In this document: positions 8,682-18,527 of the stretch, one piece after another
Layout of the letters: each line of letters starts with the position of its first letter
Position numbering within the stretch: position 1 is the first letter of the stretch
Assembly: GCF_900187505.1 (NCBI RefSeq)
Contig: NZ_FYDL01000004.1
Coordinates: 62,001-126,000, forward strand
DNA from: Pseudomonas sp. Irchel s3h17
GTDB lineage: Bacteria > Pseudomonadota > Gammaproteobacteria > Pseudomonadales > Pseudomonadaceae
Length of the DNA stretch: 64,000 bases
Direction: 5' to 3'
Made by a program: the position numbers and the translations under genes
Notes under the pieces: generated by a model
What the model was told of the DNA's origin: nothing
The model's input: the letters and a program-made list of their open reading frames with translations, nothing else
Databases searched by the model: none

Positions 8682-9227
8682 TCAATCCTCCAGGCGCGGG
8701 AAGCGGCCGGCGATGTCGTCGCCGGTGAAGTTGGCCACCCAGCCTTCGGGATTGTTGAACAGGCGGATCGCCACGAAGTGCGGGTGCTCGCCCATGTCGA
8801 ACCAGTGCCGGGTGCCAGCCGGGACCGAGATTAGGTCGTTTTTCTCGCACAGCACCGCGTACACGTAGTCATCGATGTGCAGGGTGAACAGGCCACGTCC
8901 GGCCACGAAAAACCGCACTTCGTCTTCACCATGCCGGTGCTCCTCAAGGAACTTGGCCCGCAGTTCGGCTTTTTGCGGGTGATCACTGTTCAGGCTGATC
9001 ACGTCGACGGTGACGTAGCCGCCCTCGGTCATCAACTGGTCGATCTGCACCTGGTAGGCCGCAATCACCTCTTCCTGGCTGGCGCCGGGCTGGATCTTCG
9101 CCGCCGCTTGCCAACGGTCAAAGCGCACACCCTGCCCGGCCAGGGTCGAGGCGATGTCGTCAAAGTGGGTCAGGACCTTGTTTGGCAGGTCCGGGCTTGA
9201 GACGTGGTAAACAGACAAGCTGCTCAT
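8682..9227 (-). CDS. mtnD: Acireductone dioxygenase
   Basis: A 181-residue cupin that oxidises acireductone. With Fe it yields formate and 2-keto-4-methylthiobutyrate, the methionine precursor; with Ni it follows an off-pathway cleavage. The metal-binding cupin motif is [16 protein letters not shown] (His, His, Glu at about 97-103) and the second motif is [12 protein letters not shown]. It lies in the mtn operon, 93 bases after mtnB and just before mtnC. Confidence 0.95.
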   Translation of the reverse strand: MSSLSVYHVSSPDLPNKVLTHFDDIASTLAGQGVRFDRWQAAAKIQPGASQEEVIAAYQVQIDQLMTEGGYVTVDVISLNSDHPQKAELRAKFLEEHRHGEDEVRFFVAGRGLFTLHIDDYVYAVLCEKNDLISVPAGTRHWFDMGEHPHFVAIRLFNNPEGWVANFTGDDIAGRFPRLED

Positions 9228-9320
9228 GCTGGCAATTCCTCGTTAGCGGCGCTGCCGTCCGTTTTTCTACAGACCGGTTGGGCAGCGCGGTTCATCAGGC
9301 GGTGGGCGACTTCAGTGAAG

Positions 9321-9947
9321 TCAGCCTTGACGGTGGGTCAGCGAGCGCACTTTCAGCTCGCACTCGAACAGAAATTCAAAGGCCTCGATCTGGCGCAAGG
9401 CATCGCTCATGCCGGCACCCCAGGTATAGAGGCCATGCCCGCGAATCAGGTAGCCGACACACTCAGGGTGAGCGTCCAGCCAAGGCTGCACCTTGGCCGC
9501 CAGGCGGGCAATGTCCTGATCGTTGTCGAAGATCGGCACCCGCACGCGCGACTCGTGGGTTGAAACGCCGCTGAAGGCTTTTTGCAGTTCGTAGTCTTCA
9601 AACTCGATGCAGTCCTGGGGCGTCAGGCGCGACAGTACCGTGGCATTCACCGAGTGGGTGTGCAGCACCGCGCCGATCTCCGGGCGCCAGCTGTACAGCT
9701 GAGTGTGCAACAGGGTTTCAGCGGATGGCTTCTTGCCCGGCTCCAGGCTGTTGCCCGCCAGATCGGTGGCCAGCATGTCATCCAGGCCCAGTTGGCCTTT
9801 ATGCTTGCCGGAAACGGTCAACAGCGCTTCGTTGGCCGACAGCCGCGTCGAGTAGTTGCTGCTGGTGGCCGGCGACCAGCCGCGGCCATAGAGAAAACGC
9901 CCGGCGTCGATGATTTGCCGGGCGAGGTGTTCACGGGTAAGGCTCAT
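9321..9947 (-). CDS. mtnB: Methylthioribulose-1-phosphate dehydratase
   Basis: A 208-residue class II aldolase-fold zinc enzyme that removes water from 5-methylthioribulose 1-phosphate in methionine salvage. Zinc ligands are visible in LHTHSVNATVLSR (about 98-110) and in IRGHGLYTWG near the C terminus. The start ATG overlaps the stop of the MFS gene by four bases (ATGA), which indicates translational coupling. The mtnA and mtnP functions upstream in the pathway are not in this window. Confidence 0.94.
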   Translation of the reverse strand: MSLTREHLARQIIDAGRFLYGRGWSPATSSNYSTRLSANEALLTVSGKHKGQLGLDDMLATDLAGNSLEPGKKPSAETLLHTQLYSWRPEIGAVLHTHSVNATVLSRLTPQDCIEFEDYELQKAFSGVSTHESRVRVPIFDNDQDIARLAAKVQPWLDAHPECVGYLIRGHGLYTWGAGMSDALRQIEAFEFLFECELKVRSLTHRQG

Positions 9948-11095
9948 GGCCTGTCCTCTTGCATGCGTGTGGCAATGATAACGGCTGCAGCCAGGGCTGC
10001 GAGACTGGCAATACTAAAGGTCAAGGTGGCGCCCAGGGCGTTCCAGCTGTAACCCGAATACAACGCGCCCAATGCACCGCCGGTGCCGGCCAGTGCCGCG
10101 TACAACGCCTGGCCCTGCCCTTGCTGGCGGGCGCCGAAACTACGTTGCACGAAATGGATGGCAGCGGCGTGAAAGCTGCCAAAGGTCGCCGCGTGCAGTA
10201 TTTGCGCGAACAGCAGCACCCACAAAAATTCCGCGAATGAACCCAGCAACACCCAGCGCAAGGCCGCCAGCAGGAAACTGGCCATCAGCACCCGGCGCAC
10301 CGAGAACCGCGCCAGGATCCTGCTCATGAACAAGAACACCAAGACTTCGGCCACTACGCCCAGGGCCCAGAGCAGGCCGATCACGCCGCGGCTATAGCCC
10401 AGATGTTCCAGGTGCAGGGTCAGGAAAGTGTAATAGGGCCCATGGCTCATCTGCATCAGCGCCACGCACCCGTAAAACGCCAATACGCCGGGGCTGCGCA
10501 GTTGCTTGAGGAAACCCTCCCCGGCCGGGCGATTGCCTTGCGCCGGCTGCGCGTTCGGCACCCACAGGCTGCTGACGACGATCCCGGCCATGATCAGCAC
10601 CAGCGCCACCGGGTAGATGTCCAGGCTCAGCCACTGGAACAGCCGCCCCAACGCCACCACGGTGATGATGAAGCCAATCGAGCCCCACAAACGGATCTGG
10701 CTGTAGCGCGCGGCCTGGCCCTGCAAATGCGCCAGGGTGATGACTTCGAACTGCGGCAACACCGCGTGCCAGAAAAACGCATGCAGGGCCATGACCATCG
10801 CCAGCCAGGCGTAGCTTTTGCTGATGAAGATCAGCGAGAACGTCAGCAGCGTACAGACCGCACCGAAGCGCACGATGGCCAGGCGCCGGCCGGTGTAGTC
10901 ACCGAGCCAGCCCCAGATATTGGGCGCGACGCAGCGCATGAGCATCGGAATCGCCACCAGCTCGCCAATGCGCGCAGCGGAAAAACCCAGGTGATCGAAA
11001 TACAGCGCCAGGAACGGCGCGGTCGAACCGAGCAAGGCGAAATAGAACAGATAAAAGCTGGAGAGCCGCCAGTACGGGAGTGCCGCCACGGCCAT
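9944..11095 (-). CDS. MFS transporter, HcaT-like, in the mtn operon
   Basis: A 383-residue major facilitator with about 12 membrane helices, starting MAVAALPYWRLSSFYLFYFALLG. It resembles the HcaT/LacY-type MFS_1_like proteins annotated as 3-phenylpropionate transporters, but that name does not fit its place. It is the first gene of an operon with mtnB, mtnD and mtnC and overlaps mtnB by four bases. I therefore infer a link to a methylthio-compound, either uptake of a salvage substrate or export of an intermediate. The substrate is unproven. Confidence 0.8.
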   Translation of the reverse strand: MAVAALPYWRLSSFYLFYFALLGSTAPFLALYFDHLGFSAARIGELVAIPMLMRCVAPNIWGWLGDYTGRRLAIVRFGAVCTLLTFSLIFISKSYAWLAMVMALHAFFWHAVLPQFEVITLAHLQGQAARYSQIRLWGSIGFIITVVALGRLFQWLSLDIYPVALVLIMAGIVVSSLWVPNAQPAQGNRPAGEGFLKQLRSPGVLAFYGCVALMQMSHGPYYTFLTLHLEHLGYSRGVIGLLWALGVVAEVLVFLFMSRILARFSVRRVLMASFLLAALRWVLLGSFAEFLWVLLFAQILHAATFGSFHAAAIHFVQRSFGARQQGQGQALYAALAGTGGALGALYSGYSWNALGATLTFSIASLAALAAAVIIATRMQEDRP

Positions 11096-11123
11096 CAGAC
11101 CGCAGCGACGTCAGGGCATGGCT

Positions 11124-12215
11124 TCACAGCTGGCCCAGCACCGGAGTGCTGACGCGCACGTCGGCGTTTTGCCCGCGATGACGCAGCAGGTGGTCCATCA
11201 GCACGATCGCCATCATGGCCTCGGCAATGGGGGTAGCACGAATGCCGACGCACGGGTCGTGACGGCCCTTGGTGATCACCTCCACCGGGTTGCCGTGGAT
11301 ATCGATCGAACGGCCCGGCGTGGTGATGCTCGACGTCGGCTTGAGGGCCAGGTGCGCAACGATCGGCTGGCCAGACGAAATGCCGCCCAGGATGCCGCCG
11401 GCGTTGTTGCTGAGGAACCCTTCAGGGGTCATCTCGTCGCGGTGCTCGGTGCCGCGCTGGGCCACGCTGGCGAAACCGGCGCCGATTTCCACGCCCTTGA
11501 CCGCGTTGATGCTCATCAGCGCGTGAGCCAGTTCGGCATCGAGGCGGTCGAAGATCGGCTCGCCCAGACCCGGCTTCACGCCTTCGGCCACCACGGTGAT
11601 CTTCGCGCCGACCGAATCCTGGTCGCGGCGCAGCTGATCCATGTACGCCTCAAGCTCGGGCACTTTGTCCGGATCCGGGCTGAAAAACGCGTTCTGCTCG
11701 ACCGAGTCCCAGGTCTTGAACGGGATTTCGATCGGGCCAAGCTGGCTCATGTAGCCACGGATCACGATGCCCTGGGTGGCCAGGTATTTCTTGGCAATCG
11801 CCCCGGCGGCCACGCGCATGGCGGTTTCGCGGGCGGAGCTGCGGCCGCCACCGCGATAGTCGCGCTCGCCGTATTTGTGCTGATAGGTGTAATCGGCGTG
11901 GGCCGGGCGGAACAGGTCCTTGATCGCCGAGTAGTCCTTGGACTTCTGGTCGGTGTTGCGGATCAACAGGCCAATGGAACACCCGGTGGTGCGACCTTCG
12001 AACACGCCGGAGAGGATTTCGACTTCGTCGGCTTCCTGACGCTGGGTGGTGTGGCGGCTGGTGCCCGGCTTGCGCCGGTCCAGGTCGCGCTGCAGGTCAT
12101 CCAGGGACAACTCGAGGCCCGGCGGGCAGCCGTCGACAATGGCGACCAACGCCGGACCATGGCTTTCGCCCGCGGTGGTGACAGTGAACAGCTTGCCGTA
12201 GGTATTGCCGGACAT
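11124..12215 (-). CDS. aroC: Chorismate synthase
   Basis: A 363-residue cytoplasmic enzyme, the normal length. It forms chorismate from 5-enolpyruvylshikimate 3-phosphate using reduced FMN, the last step of the shikimate pathway. The family signatures are [14 protein letters not shown] near the N terminus (about 9-22), [18 protein letters not shown] in the middle, and a GGISSGQPI segment near 250. The ATG at 12213-12215 follows CGGAG and gives [10 protein letters not shown]; the longer frame to 12611 is not supported. It is 28 bases upstream of the MFS-mtn operon, so read-through is possible. Confidence 0.96.
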   Translation of the reverse strand: MSGNTYGKLFTVTTAGESHGPALVAIVDGCPPGLELSLDDLQRDLDRRKPGTSRHTTQRQEADEVEILSGVFEGRTTGCSIGLLIRNTDQKSKDYSAIKDLFRPAHADYTYQHKYGERDYRGGGRSSARETAMRVAAGAIAKKYLATQGIVIRGYMSQLGPIEIPFKTWDSVEQNAFFSPDPDKVPELEAYMDQLRRDQDSVGAKITVVAEGVKPGLGEPIFDRLDAELAHALMSINAVKGVEIGAGFASVAQRGTEHRDEMTPEGFLSNNAGGILGGISSGQPIVAHLALKPTSSITTPGRSIDIHGNPVEVITKGRHDPCVGIRATPIAEAMMAIVLMDHLLRHRGQNADVRVSTPVLGQL

Positions 12216-12342
12216 GCAGGGCGCTCCGTGAAATCGCTGAACTAAGTGCGCGCCAGTATACGCAGGCTCACCAAGTAGTTCATCCTCGAACCTTATCGGT
12301 GCCCGTGAGTCCAACCGACACCTTGTGAATGATGGCGAGATA

Positions 12343-13305
12343 ATGCTTCGAGTAATAGCCTTGAGCCTTACCCTGTTTACCGGCCTGCTTTCCAGTGTGG
12401 TCCAGGCCACCGTCCTGCAACGCCCCATCAGCCTGGAGACCGGCAACGGCGAGCTGTTCGGCTCGATGTTGCTGCCAAAATCCGACGCCCCGGTGCCGGT
12501 GGTGCTGATCATTTCCGGATCGGGCCCGACGGATCGCAATGGCAACAACCCGGAAGGCGGCAAAAACGACAGCCTCAAGCGCCTGGCCTGGGTGCTGGCC
12601 AAACACAACATCGCCAGCGTGCGCTACGACAAGCGTGGCGTGGCGGCGAGCCTGGCGGCCACCCCGGACGAACGCGACCTGACCCTTGAGGCCTACGTGG
12701 CGGACGCCGTGGCCTGGGGCCAGAAACTCAAGACCGACCCACGCCTGGGGCCGTTGATCCTGCTGGGGCACAGCGAAGGTGCGCTGATTGCCACGCTCGC
12801 CGCGCCCCAGGTGGATGCCGCCGGGCTGATCTCCGTGGCCGGCAGTGCCAGGCCGGTGGACCAGATCCTGCGCCAGCAGTTGAGTTACCGCTTGCCCCCG
12901 CAGCTGATGCTGCGCAGTAACGAACTGCTGGACAGCCTCAAGGCCGGGCAGGTGGATGACAATGTCCCGTCCGCCTTGCAAGTGATCTTCCGCCCCAGCG
13001 TGCAACCTTACCTGATCAGCCTGTTTCGCCAGGACCCGGCCGCGGCCTTCGCCAGGCTGAAAATGCCGGCACTGATCGTCCAGGGCAGCCACGACATCCA
13101 GGTGAGTGTCGGTGATGCGCAGATGCTCAAGGCCGCCAAACCCGACGCTGAGTTGGCAGTGATCGAGGGCATGAACCACGTGATGCGTATCGTGCCCATC
13201 GACGTCAAGCGGCAAGTGGCCTCCTACAAGGACCCGCAACTGCCCCTGGCCGCCGAGCTTGGCTCGCGCATTCTCAGCTTTATTGGCGGACTTCGTCCCA
13301 GTTAA
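12343..13305 (+). CDS. Exported alpha/beta hydrolase
   Basis: A 320-residue protein with a probable signal peptide ([22 protein letters not shown], residues 1-22). The alpha/beta-hydrolase fold follows: an oxyanion region [25 protein letters not shown], the nucleophile elbow GHSEGA with Ser144, an acid region [10 protein letters not shown] and a final His in EGMNHVMR. The family is the dienelactone/acyl-peptide type of unknown substrate. The ATG at 12343 has GGCGAG at 12334-12339. It is divergent from aroC. Confidence 0.8.
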   Translation: MLRVIALSLTLFTGLLSSVVQATVLQRPISLETGNGELFGSMLLPKSDAPVPVVLIISGSGPTDRNGNNPEGGKNDSLKRLAWVLAKHNIASVRYDKRGVAASLAATPDERDLTLEAYVADAVAWGQKLKTDPRLGPLILLGHSEGALIATLAAPQVDAAGLISVAGSARPVDQILRQQLSYRLPPQLMLRSNELLDSLKAGQVDDNVPSALQVIFRPSVQPYLISLFRQDPAAAFARLKMPALIVQGSHDIQVSVGDAQMLKAAKPDAELAVIEGMNHVMRIVPIDVKRQVASYKDPQLPLAAELGSRILSFIGGLRPS

Positions 13306-13404
13306 GCCGGTTTTACCCTCCAGTCCTGGAAAAAGCGGCCGATAAGCCGATGTCGACCGTTGATGAACGGTCGACAAGCAGCGCTTGGACAGGACCTCAC
13401 CGCT

Positions 13405-14196
13405 ATGACTGATACCCAGAATTCACCCGACACCTCGCCAGCAGCAACGGCCACAGACGCGGTTGAGCTGCCGTGGCCGGACGTCCAGCCCGAGCACCAC
13501 AGCATGCTGCGCCTGGCGCCGCTGAAAACCGACCGGGCGACCGGCGGGCGGCCATTGCGCTTTGTGGAGTTCGGCTATGCCGAGCGCAACAACCACGAGC
13601 GCAGCCTGCTACGCATGAGCATCACCCTGCCCGGCCAGCGGGTGCGCAAAGAGCAGAACCACCTGGATGTCTGGGTTGATCACGAGGCCCGACGTGTGCA
13701 CTTCGAGCCAGCCAACGGCCTGCAGGTCGAGCCGATGAACCGCGGCATTGGGCGCTTCCTGGCGGCCCAGGGCATCACCTGGGCCAAGAAGAAATGGTCG
13801 AGCTACACCTTTGACGGCGTCGACCTGAACAACAAGGACGCCCTCAACGAAGACACCCGCCTGCGCCGCGATCACTTCCTGCGAGTACACGGTTTTGATG
13901 TGATCTACGCCGATGCCCAGCATTTGAAAGGCAGCGTCAAGGCCGGCAAGGTCGGCGACCTGCTAGCCGACTGGAACGCCGAAAAGCTGCAGTTCGTGGA
14001 GATCCTCGAAGCCGCGCAGATGCTGCAGCAAGCCGAGCAGAACCTGGCCGAACAGGAAGTCAAACTGCAAAAGCAAGAAGAGAAAGTCAGCCAGTACAAA
14101 CGTGAAGACACCGGGCTGCGCTTCACCATCACCTGCCTGGTGGCGTTTTCGGTGTTCCAGGCGGGATTGCTGATCTGGATTGCTACGCACCGCTAG
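13405..14196 (+). CDS. Conserved hypothetical, C-terminal membrane anchor
   Basis: A 263-residue protein with a globular N-terminal part containing two similar basic/aromatic stretches (about 40-120). A predicted coiled coil rich in Gln, Glu and Lys follows (about 195-235, QMLQQAEQNLAEQEVKLQKQ), then a single C-terminal membrane helix (about 240-260). This is the layout of a tail-anchored protein facing the cytoplasm. I recognise no family. The start at 13405 follows AGGA. It is convergent with prmB across a REP pair. Confidence 0.7.
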   Translation: MTDTQNSPDTSPAATATDAVELPWPDVQPEHHSMLRLAPLKTDRATGGRPLRFVEFGYAERNNHERSLLRMSITLPGQRVRKEQNHLDVWVDHEARRVHFEPANGLQVEPMNRGIGRFLAAQGITWAKKKWSSYTFDGVDLNNKDALNEDTRLRRDHFLRVHGFDVIYADAQHLKGSVKAGKVGDLLADWNAEKLQFVEILEAAQMLQQAEQNLAEQEVKLQKQEEKVSQYKREDTGLRFTITCLVAFSVFQAGLLIWIATHR

Positions 14197-14220
14197 AAAC
14201 CGCTGGTCGCGGTGATTTTT

Positions 14221-14333
14221 GTGGCGAGGGAGCTTGCTCCCGCTGGGCTGCGCAGCAGCCCCCTCTGTCTCAGCAATGAGATAACAGGATTGCGAGCGCT
14301 TCGCACTCGAGCGGGAGCAAGCTCACTCGCCAC
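14221..14333. repeat. REP pair (REPIN-like)
   Basis: GTGGCGAGGGAGCTTGCTCC on the left and its inverse ending GCTCACTCGCCAC on the right, about 113 bases in all. Internal palindromes GGGCTGCGCAGCAGCCC and GAGCGCTTCGCACTC are present. It fills the space between two convergent genes, where it may help stop transcription from both sides. Confidence 0.85.
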
Positions 14334-14343
14334 GTTGACCGTG

Positions 14344-15252
14344 TTAAATCCTGGCAGCAAACAGCGCCTGGTGCTCACGGCACTGCTCGGCGCTGAGCAT
14401 GAACACGCCATGGCCGCCTCGCTCGAAGTCCAGCCAGGCGAAGTCGACTTCCGGGTACAACGCCTCGACGTGCACCTGGCTGTTGCCCACTTCAACGATC
14501 AACAAACCTTTCTCGGTCAAGTGATCGGCTGCCTCGGCCAGCATCCGCCGAACCAGGTTCAAGCCATCGTCGCCGCAGGCCAGGCCCAGTTCCGGCTCGT
14601 GCTGGTACTCGTCCGGCATATCGGCAAAGTCCTCGGCGTCCACGTAGGGCGGGTTGGACACGATCAGGTCGAAACGCTGCCCGGGCAAACCGTCGAAGCC
14701 ATCGCCCTGAACGGTGTACACCCGCTCATCGACGCCATGGCGCTCAATATTTTGATTAGCCACTTCCAGCGCTTCGAACGACAGGTCCGCCAGCACCACT
14801 TCGGCCTTCGGGAACTCGTAGGCGCAGGCAATGCCGATGCAACCGGAACCGGTGCACAGGTCGAGAATGCGCGCCGGTTCGGTGCCCAGCCACGGCGTGA
14901 AGCGGTTTTCGATCAGCTCGCCAATCGGCGAACGCGGGATCAAGACACGCTCGTCGACGATGAACGACATGCCGCAGAACCAGGCCTCACCCAACAGGTA
15001 GGCGGTCGGGATGCGCTCGTCGATACGCCGCTTGAGCAACCGTTGCAGATTGACCAGTTCGTCTTCTTCGAGCGCGCAGTCCAGATAGCTGTCGGCGATT
15101 TCCCAGGGCAGGTGCAACGCACCCAGCACCAGCTGTCGGGCTTCGTCCCAGGCGTTGTCGGTCCCATGGCCGAAAAACAGATCCTCCCCATGAAAACGAC
15201 TGACGGCCCAACGAATATGGTCGCGCAACGTGCGCAGACGGGAAGTGATCAC
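14344..15252 (-). CDS. prmB: Ribosomal protein uL3 glutamine methyltransferase
   Basis: A 302-residue SAM-dependent N5-glutamine methyltransferase that modifies ribosomal protein L3. Motif I is [18 protein letters not shown] (about 136-153) and the catalytic NPPY is in [18 protein letters not shown] (about 203-220). The N-terminal helical recognition domain is complete. The start is a GTG at 15250-15252, preceded by AGGAG at suitable spacing; this gives the usual family length, while the open frame to 15504 has no ribosome site. It is divergent from the isochorismatase-like gene. Confidence 0.93.
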   Translation of the reverse strand: MITSRLRTLRDHIRWAVSRFHGEDLFFGHGTDNAWDEARQLVLGALHLPWEIADSYLDCALEEDELVNLQRLLKRRIDERIPTAYLLGEAWFCGMSFIVDERVLIPRSPIGELIENRFTPWLGTEPARILDLCTGSGCIGIACAYEFPKAEVVLADLSFEALEVANQNIERHGVDERVYTVQGDGFDGLPGQRFDLIVSNPPYVDAEDFADMPDEYQHEPELGLACGDDGLNLVRRMLAEAADHLTEKGLLIVEVGNSQVHVEALYPEVDFAWLDFERGGHGVFMLSAEQCREHQALFAARI

Positions 15253-15491
15253 GGGGTAGACTCCTGAAAAAACGACTGGCGATTCTACCAGTCTTGACCG
15301 GCACCGACGATGCAAGAAAATCAAAGGCGCCGAAGTAGGATTAATCCGTATTTTCAGCTTTTGTATTGAACATCCGCCCAGCTCTTGAGAGGCTGCAGGC
15401 CAGCAACGACGGTGCCTACGATGGTAGCGGTTCACAGAACCGCTCTGCCAGAGGACAATGGCGCAAAAGCCCCACTCGAAGGAGCCCCAGA

Positions 15492-16082
15492 ATGTCCGTT
15501 CCAAAGACGATGTTTCAACTCAGCGGTCGTGGTTACGCGCCAGCCAACCTGGCCCACGCGACGCTGGTGATCATCGATGCCCAGAAAGAGTACCTTAGCG
15601 GCCCGTTGGCCCTGTCCGGCATGGATGCTGCCGTCGACAACATCAAGCAACTGCTTGCGGCCGCCCGCTCCGCCGGTCGGCCGATCGTGCATGTCCGTCA
15701 CCTGGGCACTGTCGGTGGCCTGTTCGACCCGCAGGGCGAACGCGGCGAGTTCATTCCCGGGATGGAACCCCTGGCCGACGAAACCATCATCGGCAAACTG
15801 CTGCCGAGCGCGTTCCACGGCACGCCGCTGGAAAAGCGCCTGCAAGACCTCGGTTCCCTGGACCTGATCGTGTGCGGTTTCATGAGTCACTCCAGCGTCA
15901 GCACTACCGTGCGTGCCGCCAAGAACCTGGGCTTTCGCTGCACCCTGGTCGAAGATGCCTGCGCCACCCGGGACCTGCCGTTCAAAGGCGGCGTACTGAG
16001 TGCCGAGCACGTTCAGCAGACCGAAATGGCAATCATGGCTGACAACTTCGCCACCCTGGCGCTGACCAAAGACCTGATCTGA
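15492..16082 (+). CDS. Isochorismatase-fold hydrolase, catalytic Cys replaced
   Basis: A 196-residue member of the isochorismatase/cysteine-hydrolase fold. The Asp of the usual Asp-Lys-Cys triad is in [12 protein letters not shown] (about 26-32) and a Lys is in GKLLPSAF (about 100-107). The nucleophile segment reads [16 protein letters not shown] (about 132-147): the position normally held by Cys in the pattern SHxCVxTTxRAA is Ser. So it may be a non-hydrolase, a serine variant or an isochorismatase-like lyase. The ATG at 15492 has AAGGAG. A hairpin (ATGAGCGGC / GCCGCTCAT, 16093-16117) follows the stop. Confidence 0.8.
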   Translation: MSVPKTMFQLSGRGYAPANLAHATLVIIDAQKEYLSGPLALSGMDAAVDNIKQLLAAARSAGRPIVHVRHLGTVGGLFDPQGERGEFIPGMEPLADETIIGKLLPSAFHGTPLEKRLQDLGSLDLIVCGFMSHSSVSTTVRAAKNLGFRCTLVEDACATRDLPFKGGVLSAEHVQQTEMAIMADNFATLALTKDLI

Positions 16083-16213
16083 TCGCCCTGGAATGAGCGG
16101 CCCTTGGCGCCGCTCATCCACAAAGGCCTCTCATTCCCTATAATTGAATTAGCCTCAGGAACCACCCGGTCATCTCCCGGTCGAAGGGCCGATACCCATT
16201 GAGGAAGATCGGA

Positions 16214-16534
16214 ATGAAGATATCCGATGGATTTGACGCTCGCCGCTTGCGACCCAAGGGTCCGCGCAACTGGCGCTTTCGCATCGCCGCAGCCTTCTCT
16301 GCCCTGCTCGCCGCGTTCGGCGTGCTGCTGGCAATGGCCGGTGCCGCCAGCCTGTTGGGCCACCCACCCGCACTGGGTGAACTGAACGCCAGCCCGGTGG
16401 GCGCGGCGGTGATTCTCGGGCTGGGCCTGTTCCTGCTCTACGCAGGCGTTGCACTGTGGCGCCGCTGCCGGCGCCGGATGCGTCAACCCAACGGGCTGAA
16501 CATCGCGCCGCACTTGATGAAAAAACATGATTGA
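16214..16534 (+). CDS. Small membrane protein, unknown
   Basis: A 106-residue basic protein with two membrane helices (about residues 25-48 and 64-82) and a charged C-terminal tail with RRCRRRMRQ. The layout suggests an inner-membrane hairpin with both ends in the cytoplasm. I chose the ATG at 16214 because GAGGAA lies seven bases upstream. It sits between the isochorismatase-like gene and the Smr gene on the same strand. No family is recognised. Confidence 0.7.
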   Translation: MKISDGFDARRLRPKGPRNWRFRIAAAFSALLAAFGVLLAMAGAASLLGHPPALGELNASPVGAAVILGLGLFLLYAGVALWRRCRRRMRQPNGLNIAPHLMKKHD

Positions 16535-16609
16535 GTCGCGCCCACTGCGTTTTGACGCGCCCGATTCACCTCGACTTGGGTAAACTGGCCGCCCTTCGCG
16601 GAGGCTGAC

Positions 16610-17167
16610 ATGCAAGACGACGATTTTTCCCTGTTCAAAAGCGCGATCCAAGGCGTCAAGCCGATCAAGCACGATCGCGCCGAAACCGGCAAACCCAAGG
16701 CTGACCGCGCGCAGATTGCCAAGCTGCGTCAGGCGGCGACCATCCGTACCGACGTTGCCGCGGTAGACGGCCTGTCCGACCAGTTCGTGATCGACGTCGG
16801 CCCGGAAGACGAGTTGATGTGGGCGCGTGACGGAGTGCAGGAAAGCCAGATGCGCAAGCTCAAGATCGGGCAGATCCCGTTCGAAGGCAGCCTCGACCTG
16901 CACGGCATGAACGTCGAAAAGGCCCGCGAAACACTCTGGGCGTTTCTCGCCGAAGCGACAAAATTCGAAATCCGCTGTGTGCGCGTGACCCACGGCAAGG
17001 CTGTCCGCCTGGACGGCAAACGGCCGATGATCAAAAGTCATGTCAACACCTGGCTGCGCCAGCATCCGCAAGTGCTTGGCTTCACCTCCTGCCAGGCCCG
17101 ACACGGCGGCGCCGGAGCGGTTTATGTGATGCTCAAGCGCACCATGATGGAAGGTCGCGACGAGTAA
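16610..17167 (+). CDS. Smr-domain protein (SmrB-like)
   Basis: A 185-residue protein with a C-terminal Smr (small MutS-related) domain at about 95-180. The key motifs are LDLHGMNVEKAR (about 99-110) and CVRVTHGKAVR (about 124-134). In E. coli SmrB this domain cleaves mRNA between collided ribosomes, with DLHG and HGKG-type motifs at the active site. Here HGKA replaces the more usual HGKG. The N-terminal 60 residues are charged, as in SmrB. The ATG at 16610 follows GCGGAGG. It is just upstream of folE but with a 77-base gap. Confidence 0.85.
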   Translation: MQDDDFSLFKSAIQGVKPIKHDRAETGKPKADRAQIAKLRQAATIRTDVAAVDGLSDQFVIDVGPEDELMWARDGVQESQMRKLKIGQIPFEGSLDLHGMNVEKARETLWAFLAEATKFEIRCVRVTHGKAVRLDGKRPMIKSHVNTWLRQHPQVLGFTSCQARHGGAGAVYVMLKRTMMEGRDE

Positions 17168-17244
17168 AGCTGACGCGTCGCGCTTGCAGCGCCGTGCCGG
17201 CCACCGTACCCTTGCCCTTTGCGTAAAATCCCACAGGTAGTTTC

Positions 17245-17790
17245 ATGTCCCTGGAACAGAATTACACGGCGATCCTCGGCCAGCTGGGCGAGGACGTCTC
17301 CCGCGAAGGTCTGCTCGACACGCCAAAGCGTGCCGCCAAAGCCATGCAGTACCTTTGCCGCGGTTATGAACAATCGCTTGAAGAAGTCACCAACGGTGCC
17401 TTGTTCAGCTCCGACAACAGCGAAATGGTGCTGGTCAAGGACATCGAGCTCTACTCGTTGTGCGAACACCACCTGCTGCCTTTCATCGGCAAGGCGCATG
17501 TCGCCTACATTCCGAGTGGCAAGGTGCTGGGCCTGTCGAAAGTCGCGCGGATCGTCGATATGTACGCCCGCCGCCTGCAGATTCAGGAAAACCTCAGCCG
17601 CCAGATCGCCGATGCGGTCCAGCAGGTTACTGGTGCCCTGGGTGTTGCCGTCGTGATCGAGGCCAAGCACATGTGCATGATGATGCGCGGTGTGGAGAAA
17701 CAGAACTCGACGATGATCACCTCGGTGATGCTCGGTGAGTTCCGCGAAAACGCGGCCACCCGCAGCGAGTTTCTCAGCCTGATCAAGTAA
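17245..17790 (+). CDS. folE: GTP cyclohydrolase I
   Basis: A 181-residue cytoplasmic enzyme that makes 7,8-dihydroneopterin triphosphate from GTP, the first step of folate and pterin synthesis. The zinc and active-site motif [18 protein letters not shown] (about 72-89) and the second Cys in [12 protein letters not shown] (about 139-150) are intact, so this is the zinc-dependent type I form. Pseudomonads usually have more than one folE; which copy this is cannot be told from the window. A strong terminator follows at 17805. Confidence 0.95.
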   Translation: MSLEQNYTAILGQLGEDVSREGLLDTPKRAAKAMQYLCRGYEQSLEEVTNGALFSSDNSEMVLVKDIELYSLCEHHLLPFIGKAHVAYIPSGKVLGLSKVARIVDMYARRLQIQENLSRQIADAVQQVTGALGVAVVIEAKHMCMMMRGVEKQNSTMITSVMLGEFRENAATRSEFLSLIK

Positions 17791-17804
17791 CGCGCGGCAC
17801 GAAG

Positions 17805-17833
17805 AAAACCGGCATTCATCGCCGGTTTTTTTT
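17805..17833 (+). terminator. Intrinsic terminator after folE
   Basis: The stem AAAACCGGC / GCCGGTTTT has a seven-base loop and a run of eight T. Confidence 0.9.
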
Positions 17834-17893
17834 CACCTGCGAAAAATCAGGTAAGCTGCGCGCCTTTCCTCTTCACCCCGTGAGGCTTGTCCC

Positions 17894-18265
17894 GTGTTAG
17901 TCAAAGCGCTTCGTGTCGGCCTCGGCCAGTTGATCATCTTCATCGATTTCGTCACCCGCCCTGGCAAGAAGCAGCGCCCGGCTGCCGCTCAGGCCCAGGT
18001 CGAGCAAGCCGCCAAAGGCCTGACCCTGTATCAGTTCCACGCCTGCCCGTTCTGCGTGAAAACCCGCCGCACCCTGCGCCGCCTGAATGTGCCGGTGGCC
18101 CTGCGTGATGCGAAGAACAACGAGCAGGATCGCCAGGCCCTGCTGGATCAAGGCGGCAAGATCAAGGTGCCGTGCCTGCGTATCGAAGAAAACGGCCAGA
18201 CCACCTGGATGTACGAGTCCAAGGTGATCATCGAGTATCTGGACAAGCGATTTGCGACAGCCTGA
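17894..18265 (+). CDS. Glutaredoxin/GST N-terminal domain protein
   Basis: A 123-residue thioredoxin-fold protein. A hydrophobic N-terminal stretch (LGQLIIFIDFVT, about 10-21) may anchor it at the membrane. The active site CPFC (about 54-57) sits in FHACPFCVKTRRTLRR, and the cis-proline segment KVPCLRI and the glutathione-contact region MYESKVIIEYL follow. It probably reduces disulfides with glutathione. The start is a GTG at 17894. Its own terminator downstream has been split by a MITE. Confidence 0.85.
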   Translation: MLVKALRVGLGQLIIFIDFVTRPGKKQRPAAAQAQVEQAAKGLTLYQFHACPFCVKTRRTLRRLNVPVALRDAKNNEQDRQALLDQGGKIKVPCLRIEENGQTTWMYESKVIIEYLDKRFATA

Positions 18266-18353
18266 TAGCACTGTGCTGCACTGACGCCTGCGGAATCGGC
18301 CGGACGGCACGGTCACCGCACATTTCAGACAACAATAAACCGGCCCTTTGGCC

Positions 18354-18527
18354 TAATGCCATTCAGTTAAGAAAACAAAGCCGAACACGAAACCCGTGGC
18401 GAGGGAGCTTGCTCCCGCTGGGCTGCGTAGCAGCCCCAAAAGAGGGCCGCTTTGCGCCCCAGCGGGAGCAAGCTCCCTCGCCACGGTTCTGTGTTCGGCT
18501 GGTCTTTGACTTAACTGATCGGCATTA
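18354..18527. mobile_element. IS4-type MITE (174 bp) carrying a REP pair, inside a terminator
   Basis: The ends are TAATGCCATTCAGTTAAG (18354-18371) and CTTAACTGATCGGCATTA (18510-18527); the right end read inward is identical to the IS4 terminal repeat as I remember it. Direct repeats GCCCTTTGGCC (18343-18353) and GCCCGTTGGCC (18528-18538) match at 10 of 11. Outside lie the arms of one terminator, AAACCGGCC (18337-18345) and GGCCGGTTTTTT (18535-18546). A full REP pair occupies the middle. There is no transposase. Confidence 0.8.
18395..18486. repeat. REP pair nested in the MITE
   Basis: CGTGGCGAGGGAGCTTGCTCC and its inverse ending AGCTCCCTCGCCACG form a near-perfect 92-base inverted pair with an internal GGGCTGCGTAGCAGCCC. 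It sits between the two arms of the element at 18354-18527. Confidence 0.9.

Noticed and set aside
12280..13377. Minus-strand frame of 365 codons
   Set aside because: It is antisense to the alpha/beta hydrolase gene with its GHSEGA motif.
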